The position numbers were made by a program, and so were the translations under genes. The notes under the pieces were generated by a model that worked only from the letters and a program-made list of their open reading frames with translations, did no database searches and was not told the DNA's origin. Below are positions 9,359 through 18,454 of a DNA stretch of 64,000 bases, one piece after another (positions within the stretch are counted from its first letter, which is position 1; every line of letters starts with the position of its first letter). Source of the stretch: Microbacterium sp. ET2 (GTDB lineage Bacteria; Actinomycetota; Actinomycetes; Actinomycetales; Microbacteriaceae); NCBI RefSeq assembly GCF_030347395.1, contig NZ_CP128170.1, forward strand, positions 1,240,001 to 1,304,000, written 5' to 3'.

Positions 9359-10015
9359 TCAGAGCAGAGCGGCGAGCTCGGCCGGCATGAGGCCCTCGAG
9401 GGTCGGCCGAAGGGTTCGGCCGACCGGACGGGGGCTTTCGGCCATGTCGTGGACGCTGGGCACCACGAGCGTGCGCAGACCGGCCGCTTCGGCGCTGCGC
9501 GCGCCGGTCTCGGTGTCCTCGATCGCCACGCATCCACGGGCGGGCACACCGAGCGCGGCGAGCGCGCGCTCGTAGGGCTCGGGGTCGGGCTTGGACTTCT
9601 CCACGTCGTCGCCGGCCACGATGACATCGAAGACGCCGAGCCCGGTCGCCGCCGCGAGCGCCTCCGCGACGGGACGGTAGGCCATAGTGACGAGCGCCGT
9701 CGGGATCCCCGCATTCACGAGCGCCGTCAGGAGCACCAGGGCACCGGGTCGCCAGGCGATGCCCTCGGCCATGCCCTCCGCGACATGGGCGGTGATCTCG
9801 GACGCGATCTGCGCCGTGGATCCCCGCGCTCCGCGACGGACGAACTCTCCCGCGTAGACGGGGGTAGGCTGACCGATCGCGCGTTCGGAGTCCTCGCGCG
9901 TCCATACGATGGCGTGCCGCCGAGCGATCTCCTCCTTCGCTCGCACCCACAACGGCTCCGTGTCGGCGATCGTGCCGTCCAGGTCGAACAGCACGGCGCG
10001 CAGCCGCGTCGTCAC
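9359..10015 (-). CDS. HAD family hydrolase (beta-phosphoglucomutase-like)
   Basis: This is a 218-residue HAD phosphatase of subfamily I. Motif I is FDLDGTIADTEP near the start (nucleophile and acid Asp), motif II is the Thr of ALVTMAYR, motif III is the Lys of KSKPDPEPYERAL, and motif IV is CVAIEDTETGARSAEAAG. The alpha-helical cap lies between motifs I and II. The GTG at 10015 overlaps the TetR stop, so it is the last gene of the MFS-TetR-HAD operon. Substrate is unknown; small sugar phosphates are typical for this branch. Confidence 0.88.
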   Translation of the reverse strand: MTTRLRAVLFDLDGTIADTEPLWVRAKEEIARRHAIVWTREDSERAIGQPTPVYAGEFVRRGARGSTAQIASEITAHVAEGMAEGIAWRPGALVLLTALVNAGIPTALVTMAYRPVAEALAAATGLGVFDVIVAGDDVEKSKPDPEPYERALAALGVPARGCVAIEDTETGARSAEAAGLRTLVVPSVHDMAESPRPVGRTLRPTLEGLMPAELAALL

Positions 10016-10602
10016 GCGCGGTCCTCTGACGGCGTGTCGGCACCGATGCCGAGCACCTCGAGCAGGTAGTCGAAGTGATCGGCCATGCCGAGCGAGGGAT
10101 CCAGCATCCACTGCAGCTGCATACCGTCGGCCACCGCGATGAGGATGGGGGCGAGCTTGGCCGGGTCCAGGTCGAGCCCGCGGACGGCGATCCTCTCACG
10201 GAGGTCCTCCTCCAGGCGCTCGCGGATGCCGCCGTAACGTTCGACGAAGTAGTCGTGACTGGCGTGCGCGGGGTCCGACGCCTGCGCCGCGAGCACGGCG
10301 TGCAACTGGACGAGGCCTGGCACATCGGCGTTGCCGCGCAGCGATCTGCTCATCCTGGGCAGGACGGATGCACCGTTCGCGGTCGACCGCGCAAGCTCCT
10401 CCTTCTTGCGCACGACCTCGGTGAGCATCGCCTCGCGGGTGCCGAAGTAGTGCAGAAGACCGGCCGCCGTCATCCCGGTCACCTCAGCCACCTCACGGAG
10501 CGACGTGCCCTGGTATCCGGATCGGGCGAAGACCGTCAGCGCAGCCTCGAGGATCTCCTCGCGACGGGCGACGCCTTTGGCGTACTGCCCCCTCGCGCTC
10601 AT
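10012..10602 (-). CDS. TetR family transcriptional regulator
   Basis: The 196-residue protein has a TetR N-terminal helix-turn-helix (REEILEAALTVFARSGYQGTSLREVAEVTGMTAAGLLHYFGTREAML split over residues about 13-60) and a ligand-binding C-terminal part with a run of helices. It lies downstream of the drug-efflux gene in the same operon and probably represses it by binding the tandem operators at 11912-11947. The ATG at 10602 follows GGTGGAGGA, closely spaced. A GTG at 10641 overlapping the MFS stop would add 13 poorly conserved-looking residues and is the alternative start. Confidence 0.88.
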   Translation of the reverse strand: MSARGQYAKGVARREEILEAALTVFARSGYQGTSLREVAEVTGMTAAGLLHYFGTREAMLTEVVRKKEELARSTANGASVLPRMSRSLRGNADVPGLVQLHAVLAAQASDPAHASHDYFVERYGGIRERLEEDLRERIAVRGLDLDPAKLAPILIAVADGMQLQWMLDPSLGMADHFDYLLEVLGIGADTPSEDRA

Positions 10603-10637
10603 TCCTCCACCGTACCCCGGCGCCGCCGCGCGGGCCG

Positions 10638-11891
10638 TCACTCCACCACGCGTGCGGCGGCGTCGATCGCCGCTTCACTGCGACGGGACAGCAACAGCAC
10701 GACCACCGAAATCAGGGCGAGTCCCGCCATGGTCGCGCACATCGGGATCAGCGAGCCCGTGCCCCACACTCCGACGAACGGCGCGACGGCGGAGCCAGCG
10801 CAGAACTGCACGAAGCCGATCGTCGCAGCCGCCGATCCGGTCGCCGTTCGCACCCGGTTGAGCGCAAGGCCGATGAGGTTCGGACCGTTCAGCGCCAGCG
10901 GCGCCATCGACGACGTGATCGCGACAGCGATCAGCGTCGCCGGAGCGTCAAGAAGCCACAGCGTGGCCGTGACGGTCGTGCCGGCGACCGACAGGCCGAG
11001 GCCCAGCAGCACGAGGCGCTTGGCGCCGAGGCGGCGCATCCACCGGTTGGCGACGAAGTTGACACTCACCGCGACGGCCGCGTTGATCGAGAACAGCAAT
11101 CCGAACTGAGCTCCGTCGAAGCCCAGCAGATCCTGGTAGACGAACGGCGATGCGGACACGTACGCCATCAGGGTCGCGTACGAACCCGCCTGCACGAGGA
11201 CGTAGACCACGAAGATCCTGTTCTTCAGGTGGCGCACGACGGTCGGCAGACCGAGCCATCCGGTGCTGCGCTCGCGATGATGCGGCAGATGCGTCTCCGG
11301 CACCACCAGGATCACGATGACGAGCAGGACGATGCCGAGAGCGGCGAGGAACCACAGCGGCCCGCGCCACCCGAACCACTGCACGAGCTGACCGCCGATC
11401 ATCGGCGAGAAGATGTTCATGGCACCGACGCCGACGGCGAGTGAGGCGAGGGTGCGCGCCGTATGGTCCCCCACCGTGCGATCCCGGATGATCGCGCGGC
11501 TGATCACGGTGCCCGAGGACCCAGCCACGCCCTGGATGAACCGGGCGACGATGAGTGTCGTGACATCCGGCGCGAGGGCGGCGACGACCGCAGCGCCGGC
11601 GCACACGGCGGCGCCCGCGATGAGCGGACCCCGGCGTCCGAGCCGGTCGCTGAGCGGCCCGAACACCAACTGGCCGACCGCGATCCCCACGAGGAACGCG
11701 CTGAGCGTCAGCTGCAGGGCGCTCGCCTGCACACCGAACGCGTCGGCAGCGAGCGGGAACGCCGGCAGGAACGAGTCGACGCTGTAGGCCGTCATCGACA
11801 TGATGGCCGTCAGCGACGCCATCAGGCCGAAACTGACCGCGATCGAGGTCTCGGGGGCGATGCGCCGCCGCGATCTCACCCGATCCGACAC
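10638..11891 (-). CDS. Bcr/CflA-type multidrug efflux MFS transporter
   Basis: This 417-residue protein has twelve predicted membrane helices and the MFS motif A variant FGPLSDRLGRRGPLIAG after helix 2, plus RFIQGVAGSSGTVISRAIIRD in helix 4-5, which is typical of the Bcr/CflA drug:H+ antiporters. The GTG at 11891 has a strong AGGAGG eight bases upstream. It is the first gene of the MFS-TetR-HAD operon, and the two operator-like palindromes lie right in front of it. Export of a toxic compound is the likely role; the compound is unknown. Confidence 0.88.
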   Translation of the reverse strand: MSDRVRSRRRIAPETSIAVSFGLMASLTAIMSMTAYSVDSFLPAFPLAADAFGVQASALQLTLSAFLVGIAVGQLVFGPLSDRLGRRGPLIAGAAVCAGAAVVAALAPDVTTLIVARFIQGVAGSSGTVISRAIIRDRTVGDHTARTLASLAVGVGAMNIFSPMIGGQLVQWFGWRGPLWFLAALGIVLLVIVILVVPETHLPHHRERSTGWLGLPTVVRHLKNRIFVVYVLVQAGSYATLMAYVSASPFVYQDLLGFDGAQFGLLFSINAAVAVSVNFVANRWMRRLGAKRLVLLGLGLSVAGTTVTATLWLLDAPATLIAVAITSSMAPLALNGPNLIGLALNRVRTATGSAAATIGFVQFCAGSAVAPFVGVWGTGSLIPMCATMAGLALISVVVLLLSRRSEAAIDAAARVVE

Positions 11892-11911
11892 GCGCGCCGC
11901 CTCCTCGAAAA

Positions 11912-11947
11912 CTGAATTGTGTTCAGCTTATCTTGAATGTCGTTCAG
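11912..11947 (-). promoter_or_regulatory. Two tandem TetR-type operators before the MFS gene
   Basis: Two 15-bp palindromes lie in a row: CTGAATTGTGTTCAG (11912-11926) and TTGAATGTCGTTCAG (11933-11947), centred 21 bp apart, which is two helical turns. A wider inverted repeat AAAACTGAA (11908-11916) / TTCAGTTTT (11943-11951) frames them. They lie 21-56 bp upstream of the MFS start and are the obvious binding sites for the TetR protein of the same operon. Confidence 0.65.
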
Positions 11948-11956
11948 TTTTCCAGC

Positions 11957-13429
11957 TCACAGCAGCCGCGCGGCGAGGTCGGCCTCGAACTCCCGGTCGA
12001 ACGGATACAGCGGACGTTCGACCCGCGTGAAGGCGAGTCGATCCATGTCGAGGTCGGTGCCACCCGGCGTCACCGCGATGAAGGACGATCCTGCGCCCGC
12101 GACCTGACTGGGGAACTGGTATCCGTTCTTGACCAGGACGATGTCGTAGCCGTCCCACGGCACATGCGCGACCCCCGTCAGGATCCCGGGCGGCAGGGCG
12201 GGGTCATCCGGAGCCACGAACGGATCGCGCGCCCACTGCACGGTCACCGACACGGTGCCGTGGCGCAGCAGCGCGCCGTTGATGCGGGCGCCGTCCGGTG
12301 CAGGCACCAGACGCTCCACCTCCCAGGTCGTCAGCACCGGCCCGCCGAACCGATCGTCGAGACCGGCGCCCACCGCCAGCTGCAGGCGTGCCCCCACGCC
12401 GGCTCCCACCGCTGCCGTCAGCGCGGCCGGATCGACGAGACCCGCCACGAGCACGCGCCTGTCGGCGAGCCCCGCACGAGCGCGCACGGCGTGCAGCGCG
12501 TACGTGATGTCACCCGATGCGCCCGCGGTGACGTTGTCGCCCGCGTCACTGATGACGACGGGCGTCGCCGCACCGCCCTCGACGAACGCGAACGCCTCGT
12601 CGAGCGTGCCGTAGTGCGGGGCGGTGATCTCGAAGGACTCCCTCGCCTCCCAGTAGCTCCGGGCGAGCTCTTCGGCGCAGGCGAGTGCAGCCGCCTCATC
12701 GTCGCCTGTCACGAGCGTCGAGGCCGTGTTGCGCTCCTCATCGGCCCACGCGAAGCCGATCCAGATCCCGCCGTCGCGCAGTCCCCGCTCCGCGATCGCA
12801 CCGTCGATCCGGCCGAAGACCATCCGACCCGGGTCGACGACCGTCGACGTACGCTCTCCCGGCAGCAGCACCGGGACGCGCACCCACGCCTTGGCGGGTT
12901 TGACGCCACGCCGCACCACATCGACGAGGTTGCGCACGGCGCGCCGGCGGGTCTTCTCGTGGTCGATGTGCGGGGCATGCCGATGGCAGGTGGCGAGATC
13001 GAGCACGGATGCCAGCTCCGCCGACATGTTGCCGTGTGGGTCCATCGAAGCCGAGAGCACGGCATCGACCCCGACGACCTCGCGGATCCGGCCGACCAGG
13101 CGCTCCTCGACGCGTTCGCGGCCGACGACGCTCAGCGCACCGTGCAACGGCAGCCAGACGCCGTCGAGCGGCAGCGCCGCCCGCAACCTCTCGAGCAGCT
13201 CGGACTCGAAGGCGTCGTAGACGTCGGCGTCGATCGGCCCGCTCGCACCGGACATCGCGTGGAGTGCACCCACCCATTCGACTCCGTCCGACGCCTGGCC
13301 CAGCCACGCGGCGAGCGGGTGCGCCGCGACGAGGTCGGCACCCCGGCGCGCGATGAAGTCCTCTGCCCGCGTCACATGCCGCGAGAACGTGCTCGCCTCG
13401 ATGTAGATGCCGGCGATCGCGAGCTTCAT
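11957..13429 (-). CDS. M81 family metallopeptidase (MlrC-like), paralogue 1
   Basis: M81 enzymes are zinc metallopeptidases named for microcystinase MlrC, which cuts linearised microcystin. This 490-residue copy keeps the N-terminal Glu (GIYIEASTF, E11), His96 in LHGALSV, the SMDPHGN motif (Asp130, His132) and His154 in RHAPHID. The C-terminal DUF1485 part has SDAGDNVTAGASGD and KNGYQFPSQ. No signal peptide is seen, so it acts in the cytosol. The ATG at 13429 overlaps the stop of paralogue 2 (ATGA). It is the last gene of the eight-gene operon that begins at the M24 gene. The natural substrate is not known. Confidence 0.9.
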   Translation of the reverse strand: MKLAIAGIYIEASTFSRHVTRAEDFIARRGADLVAAHPLAAWLGQASDGVEWVGALHAMSGASGPIDADVYDAFESELLERLRAALPLDGVWLPLHGALSVVGRERVEERLVGRIREVVGVDAVLSASMDPHGNMSAELASVLDLATCHRHAPHIDHEKTRRRAVRNLVDVVRRGVKPAKAWVRVPVLLPGERTSTVVDPGRMVFGRIDGAIAERGLRDGGIWIGFAWADEERNTASTLVTGDDEAAALACAEELARSYWEARESFEITAPHYGTLDEAFAFVEGGAATPVVISDAGDNVTAGASGDITYALHAVRARAGLADRRVLVAGLVDPAALTAAVGAGVGARLQLAVGAGLDDRFGGPVLTTWEVERLVPAPDGARINGALLRHGTVSVTVQWARDPFVAPDDPALPPGILTGVAHVPWDGYDIVLVKNGYQFPSQVAGAGSSFIAVTPGGTDLDMDRLAFTRVERPLYPFDREFEADLAARLL

Positions 13430-14940
13430 GCGCCCTGCGTGCCGAACTCGCGGGCCTTCACCTCGAGCACGGTCGGGGTGAGGTCCGCCTCGAAGTCGCG
13501 GTCGAGGGGGAAGATCGGGCGCCACACGCGCTCGAAGGTGAGGCGGTCGAAGTCGAGGTCGGTGCCGCCGGGCGTGAACGCCATGAACTCGCTGCCCGAG
13601 GTCTCCCGCTGATTGGGGAACAGGTAGCCGTTCTTGACCACCACGACGTCGTAGGGCGAGACATCCGTGTAGGCCAGGCCGATCATCGCGAAGGCGGGCG
13701 TCGCGGGATCGGCCGCGCCGACGAAGCGCTGGCGGTACCGCTGCAGGCTGACCGAGACGGTGCCGGATGACACGACCGCCCCGACGATCCCCTCGCCGTA
13801 GATGCCGTCGATGAGCTTCTCGACTGTCCAGATGCCGGGCACGGCGGGCGCATAGCGCTCGTCGACGACGGCGCCGATGGCACGGGTGATTGTCGCGCCG
13901 ACCCCGGCCTCGATCGCGGCGTCGAGGCTCGGCTCGTCGACGAGTCCGGCGAAGAGGAACCTCGCACCGGAGGCGATGACATCGGTCCGCTGCAGCGTGC
14001 GGGTGAGCGCCACCGTGATGTCGCCGGAGCCGCCGGCGGTGACGTTGTCGCCCGCGTCGCTGAGATACACCGGGCGCTGCGCTCCCGACAGCACGAAGTC
14101 CAGCGCCTCGTCCCACGTTCCGTAGTGGGGGCTCGTGATGCCGAAGTCGGCGCGTGCATCCCAGTAGCCGCGCGCGATGTGCTCGGCGGCCGCGACGATC
14201 GCGGCCTCGTCGTCGCCGGTGGCGAAGACGGCGGCGGCATTGCGGTCCTCGTCGGCCCACGGGAAGCCGCACCAGAGGTTGACGTCCAGGATGCCGAACC
14301 GCTCGATCGCGGGGATCAACGCGCCGAACACCGAGGTCGCCGGCTCGAACAGCGTCGAGGTGCGCTCGCCCGGGAGGAGCACCGGAACGCGCACCCACGC
14401 CTTCTTCGGCTTGACGCCGCGATGGATCGTCTCGATCAGCTGGGTGACGGCGCGGTCGCGCGTCTGCAGCCGGTCGATATGCGGCGCGTGCCGATAGCAC
14501 GCGGCGAGGTCGACGTACTCGGCGAGTTCCTCGGAGAAGTTTCCGTGCGGGTCCATCGACACCGAAATGACGGTGTCGTCGCCGACGATCTCGCGCACGC
14601 GACCGACGAATCGCTCTTCGAGCCGGGTGCGCCCGAGCACGTTGAGGGCACCGTGGATGTCGAGGTAGACGCCGTCGTACGGCAGGTTCGCCTTCAGTCC
14701 CTCGAGGATCTCGGCCTCCGCACGGTCGTAGAACTCGGGATCCACAGGTCCGCCCGCGCCGGTGGCCGCGCGCATGATGGGGACCCACTCGACGTCGGCG
14801 ACGAGGTCGCCCAGCCGGTCGTCCCATTCGTAGTGGTCAAGCAGCTCCTGGCCGCGGGTGACGTCGAAGATCGGCTCTCGCATGATGTCGTGCGAGAAGG
14901 TGCTGCATTCTCCGGAGACGCCGGCGATCGCGATGCGCAT
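13426..14940 (-). CDS. M81 family metallopeptidase (MlrC-like), paralogue 2
   Basis: The 504-residue protein has all expected M81 metal-site residues: E11 in GVSGECSTF, His96 in YLDIHGALNV, Asp130 and His132 in SMDPHGNFS, and His154 in RHAPHID. The C-terminal domain has SDAGDNVTAGGSGDITVAL and KNGYLFPNQ. The ATG at 14940 follows AAGGA at good spacing; a longer frame to 15036 would run into paralogue 3. It lies 19 bp downstream of paralogue 3 and overlaps paralogue 1. The repeated copies are clearly diverged, so they probably differ in substrate or act on successive bonds. Confidence 0.9.
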   Translation of the reverse strand: MRIAIAGVSGECSTFSHDIMREPIFDVTRGQELLDHYEWDDRLGDLVADVEWVPIMRAATGAGGPVDPEFYDRAEAEILEGLKANLPYDGVYLDIHGALNVLGRTRLEERFVGRVREIVGDDTVISVSMDPHGNFSEELAEYVDLAACYRHAPHIDRLQTRDRAVTQLIETIHRGVKPKKAWVRVPVLLPGERTSTLFEPATSVFGALIPAIERFGILDVNLWCGFPWADEDRNAAAVFATGDDEAAIVAAAEHIARGYWDARADFGITSPHYGTWDEALDFVLSGAQRPVYLSDAGDNVTAGGSGDITVALTRTLQRTDVIASGARFLFAGLVDEPSLDAAIEAGVGATITRAIGAVVDERYAPAVPGIWTVEKLIDGIYGEGIVGAVVSSGTVSVSLQRYRQRFVGAADPATPAFAMIGLAYTDVSPYDVVVVKNGYLFPNQRETSGSEFMAFTPGGTDLDFDRLTFERVWRPIFPLDRDFEADLTPTVLEVKAREFGTQGA

Positions 14941-14959
14941 GGGGTGGTCCTTTTCGTGG

Positions 14960-16453
14960 TCAGCGGGCAGGCAGGATGACCGGCTCGAGGTCGGCCTCGA
15001 AGTCGGTGTCGAGCGGGAAGATCGGGCGCCAGACACGCTCGAAGACGAGACGGTCGACGTCGAGGTCGGTGCCGCCGGGTGTGAGGGCCATGAACCAGCT
15101 CTGCGCCTCGTCGGTCTGCCCCGGGAAGAGGTAGCCGACCTTCACCACGACCACGTCGTAGCCGTCGGAGGGGATGTAGGCGTGATTGGCGAGCTTGTTG
15201 CGGGACGTGACCTTCGCGAACACAGCCGGATCCATGAAGTACGAGCGGCCACGCTGCACCATGGCGTGGATATCGCCCGACGCGAGCACGGCCGCCACGG
15301 TTCCCTCGCCCTCGACCAAGCCCGGCACGAGCCGCTCGACCACCCAGTCGCGGTCGACGGGGCCGGCGAAGCGGTCGTCCACCACGGCGCCGATCCCGCG
15401 CCGCAGGGTCCCGCCAACACCGACCTCGACCGCCGCGTCGACGGATGCCGGATCCACGATGCCCGCGAAGAGGAACCGCAGGCCCGAGTCGACGACATCC
15501 TGACGTGCGAGGGTCTCGGTGAGCGCGTAGGTGATATCCGCTGCCGAGCCCGCGGTGATGTTGTCACCCGAGTCGCTGATGAACAGCGGCGAGGGCGGGC
15601 CGGCCAGGGCGAAGTCGAGCGCCTCATCCCACGTACCGGAGCTCTCGGCAACGATCGTGAAGTCGTTCCGGGCGTCCCAGTACGCCTGCGCGACCTCGCG
15701 TGCGCAGGCGCGTGCGGATTCTTCGTCGTACGCCGTCACCATCACGGCCGCCGCGTTGCGGTCTTCGTCGGCCCAGGCGAACCCGACCCACAGGCTCGCG
15801 TCCACGACACCGTGGCGCTCGATGGCGGGGACCAGTCCTCCGAAGACCGTCTTTCCCGGCTCGACGACGGTCGACGTCCGTTCGCCCGGCAGCAGGACGG
15901 GGACCCGCACCCACGCCTTGAGCGGCCTGCGGCCATCGCGCAGGACCTCGACGAGCTTGCGCACGGCGCGCTCGCGGATCGCGCCGGAATCGATGTGGGG
16001 CGCGTGACGGAAGCACACCGCGAGGTCGACGAGCTCAGCCAGCTCGCGGGAGAAGTTGCCGTGCGTGTCCATCGACATCGAGATGACGGTGTCGTCGCCG
16101 ACGACCTCGCGGATGCGACGCAGAAGCGCTTCTTCCGCGCCGTCGCGGCCGTCGACGTGCGCGGCGCCGTGCAGGTCGACATAGAGACCGTCGATGGCAC
16201 CCAGGTCGCGGATCCGATCCACGATCTCGTCCGCGTAGCGGTCGTAGGCGTCCGGATCGATGGGTCCGCCCGCGCCGCCGTGCGCGCGGACGGTCGGCAG
16301 CCACTCGATGTCTTCCACACCGGGGAACCATCCGGCCAGGTCGTACAGCGCGAGCTGCTCGTCGCCGCGCTGCACCGAGAAGTGCTCCTTTCGCATGCGG
16401 AAGGTGGAGAAGGTGCTGGATTCGGCGCCGAATCCGGTGATGCCGATGCGCAT
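14960..16453 (-). CDS. M81 family metallopeptidase (MlrC-like), paralogue 3
   Basis: This 497-residue copy has E11 (GFGAESSTF), His95 (VDLHGAAHV), Asp129 and His131 (SMDTHGNFS) and His153 (RHAPHID). The later motifs SDSGDNITAGSAADITYAL and KVGYLFPGQ are present. The ATG at 16453 has GGAAGGA upstream; a GTG at 16474 overlaps the upstream oxidoreductase stop and would add seven residues, but its spacing is poorer. It sits between a Gfo/Idh oxidoreductase and paralogue 2. A cytosolic zinc amidase or peptidase role is inferred from the family. Confidence 0.9.
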   Translation of the reverse strand: MRIGITGFGAESSTFSTFRMRKEHFSVQRGDEQLALYDLAGWFPGVEDIEWLPTVRAHGGAGGPIDPDAYDRYADEIVDRIRDLGAIDGLYVDLHGAAHVDGRDGAEEALLRRIREVVGDDTVISMSMDTHGNFSRELAELVDLAVCFRHAPHIDSGAIRERAVRKLVEVLRDGRRPLKAWVRVPVLLPGERTSTVVEPGKTVFGGLVPAIERHGVVDASLWVGFAWADEDRNAAAVMVTAYDEESARACAREVAQAYWDARNDFTIVAESSGTWDEALDFALAGPPSPLFISDSGDNITAGSAADITYALTETLARQDVVDSGLRFLFAGIVDPASVDAAVEVGVGGTLRRGIGAVVDDRFAGPVDRDWVVERLVPGLVEGEGTVAAVLASGDIHAMVQRGRSYFMDPAVFAKVTSRNKLANHAYIPSDGYDVVVVKVGYLFPGQTDEAQSWFMALTPGGTDLDVDRLVFERVWRPIFPLDTDFEADLEPVILPAR

Positions 16454-16470
16454 GATGGTTCCTTCCTTCC

Positions 16471-17451
16471 TCACCGGCCGGCGAGGACGATCCCGTTCTG
16501 TCGTCGGATGCCGTCGAGAAGCTCCATCAGGGCGATCGAGTCCTCGGAGGTGAGAAGCGGACTGCGGCGCTCCCCCGTGCGGACGAGCCGTTCGAGCTCG
16601 GCGGCTTGGTACTGCATGCCCCGCGGGGCGACCTCGTTCGTCCAGCGCTCGATCACCGTGCCGTCGTTAGCGATCACGACGAACGACGTCGGAGCGTAGA
16701 AGGTGGTGTCGATCTCGATGCGCCCCTCGGTGCCCAGCACGGCGGCACGATTCGGGCCCTTGACGTCGATCGCGGTCTGGCAGATCGCCTGCGCGCCGGA
16801 TGGGTAGGTGAGGATGGCGGACGTCTGCAGGTCAACGCCGGTCGGCCCCAGCGTGGCGCGGGAGGTCACGTCGGCGGGGAACCCGAGCAGATCGATCGCG
16901 AACGAGATCGGATAGATCCCGATGTCCAGCAGCGATCCGCCGGCGAGATCCGCGCGATTGAGCCGGAAGTCCGCATCCTGCGGCAGCCGCTGTCCGCTCT
17001 CGGCGATGATCGTGCGGATCTCGCCGATCGTCCCCTCCCGCACGATCTCCCGCACCCGGGCCATGTGCGGGAGGAAGCGCGTCCACAGCGCCTCCAGCAG
17101 GACGACATCCGCCGCATCCGCCGCGTCGACGAGCTCGCGCGCCTGCGCGGCGTCCACCGTGAACGGCTTCTCCATCAGTACGTGCTTGCCGGCCGCGATC
17201 GCGAGCAGGCCGTTCTCGAGGTGGACATGAGCGGGCGTCGCGACATACACGACGTCGACATCGGGATCCTCGACGAGCGCCTCGTAGCTCGCGTGCGCGC
17301 GGATGCCGTGGCGTGCGGCGAACGCCTCCGCCGATCCGGCCGAGCGCGATCCGACCGCCGTCACGGTGTGGCCGTTGGCGAGAAGATCTGCGACCTGCTT
17401 GCCCGCGATCCCGCCCGTGCCGAGGACGCCCCAGCGCAATGCGGCGCTCAT
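16471..17451 (-). CDS. Gfo/Idh/MocA family oxidoreductase
   Basis: This NAD(P)-dependent oxidoreductase has 326 residues. The Rossmann motif GVLGTGGIAG is near the start, the catalytic-site signature is GKHVLMEKPFTVDAAQA at about residue 90, and the C-terminal domain contains GGSLLDIGIYPISF. It looks closest to the dihydrodiol dehydrogenase/trans-1,2-dihydrobenzene branch (ALWTRFLPH). Such enzymes act on sugars, inositols or related polyols, which suggests the compound handled by this operon has a sugar-like or cyclic alcohol part. The start overlaps the stop of the epimerase gene (ATGA). Confidence 0.88.
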   Translation of the reverse strand: MSAALRWGVLGTGGIAGKQVADLLANGHTVTAVGSRSAGSAEAFAARHGIRAHASYEALVEDPDVDVVYVATPAHVHLENGLLAIAAGKHVLMEKPFTVDAAQARELVDAADAADVVLLEALWTRFLPHMARVREIVREGTIGEIRTIIAESGQRLPQDADFRLNRADLAGGSLLDIGIYPISFAIDLLGFPADVTSRATLGPTGVDLQTSAILTYPSGAQAICQTAIDVKGPNRAAVLGTEGRIEIDTTFYAPTSFVVIANDGTVIERWTNEVAPRGMQYQAAELERLVRTGERRSPLLTSEDSIALMELLDGIRRQNGIVLAGR

Positions 17452-18434
17452 CGGGCGCGCTCCGCGAGCGTGTCGTACACCGCGTCCAGGTCGGGGTCGA
17501 CGATCCTCCGCGCAGGGTCGGCGTCATGCCACGCGATGATCTCGCGTGCGCCGGCGTCGAAGGTGGTCTCCGCCGTGAAGCCGGGCACGAGGGCGCGGAT
17601 GAGGGAGTTGTCGAAGATGTGGCTGTACGTGCGATCGCCGAGGTGCAGACCCTCCTGCGCCGGGATGGCCCGGACGAGCTCGTCCGACGTCACGTGGAGG
17701 ATCTGCGGCTTCTCGACCCCCGCCGCGCGCGCCATGATGCGGGTGATCTGATCCCACGTGAGCACCTCGTCCGAGGTGATGTGGAAGGCAGCGCCGACCG
17801 CCCTCGTGTCGCCGAGGAGCGACACGAAGGGACGGGCGAAATCCCGGGAGTGCGTGAGTGTCCACAATGACGTGCCGTCACCGTGGACCACGACGGGCGC
17901 ACCACGGCGCATCCGATCGATGGTCGTCCAGCCTCCGGCTACCGGGATGCGCGTCTGGTCGTAGGTGTGCGACGGCCGGACGATCGTCACGGGGAACCCG
18001 TGATCGCGCTGCGCCTGCTGCAGGAGCAGCTCGCTCGCGATCTTGTCGCGAGAGTACTGCCAGAACGGATTGCGCAGGGGCGTCGCCTCTGTGATGGGCA
18101 GGCGTGCGGGCGGCTTCTCATAGACGGACGCCGAGCTGATGTAGACGTACTGGCCGACGCGGTTCGAGAACACCTCGATGTCGCGCCGCGCGTGCTCGGG
18201 CACATACGAAATGAAATTCACGACCACGTCGAAGCGCTCGCCGCCGATCGCGTCGCGCAACGACGCGGCATCCGACACGGACGCCGTGATGCGGCGGACC
18301 GACTCCGGCGCCGTGCGCGGTCCCGTCGTTCCACGGGTGAGAATCGTCAGGTCGATCCCGCGGGCGGCGGCCTCGGCGCTCGCGCCCGCGGAGATCGTGC
18401 CGGTTCCTCCGATGAACAGCACCTTCAGGGACAT
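17448..18434 (-). CDS. NAD-dependent epimerase/dehydratase (extended SDR)
   Basis: The 328-residue protein is an extended short-chain dehydrogenase. The nucleotide-binding motif is FIGGTGTISAG at residues 6-16, the catalytic pair is in WQYSRDKIASE (Tyr and Lys), with the SSASVYE serine region before it. It resembles the SDR-a proteins that act on nucleotide sugars or sugar lactones. It is in the middle of the M24-M81-MFS operon and overlaps the following Gfo/Idh gene. AAGGAG lies seven bases before the ATG at 18434. The substrate is unknown. Confidence 0.87.
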   Translation of the reverse strand: MSLKVLFIGGTGTISAGASAEAAARGIDLTILTRGTTGPRTAPESVRRITASVSDAASLRDAIGGERFDVVVNFISYVPEHARRDIEVFSNRVGQYVYISSASVYEKPPARLPITEATPLRNPFWQYSRDKIASELLLQQAQRDHGFPVTIVRPSHTYDQTRIPVAGGWTTIDRMRRGAPVVVHGDGTSLWTLTHSRDFARPFVSLLGDTRAVGAAFHITSDEVLTWDQITRIMARAAGVEKPQILHVTSDELVRAIPAQEGLHLGDRTYSHIFDNSLIRALVPGFTAETTFDAGAREIIAWHDADPARRIVDPDLDAVYDTLAERAR

Positions 18435-18454
18435 GGCCGAGCTCCTTCGACGAG

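Noticed and set aside
11957..14827. A very long minus-strand frame of over 900 codons that could look like a double-length M81 protein.
   Set aside because: Its first half is a shadow of paralogue 2 in another frame; the true gene starts at 13429 with MKLAIAG.
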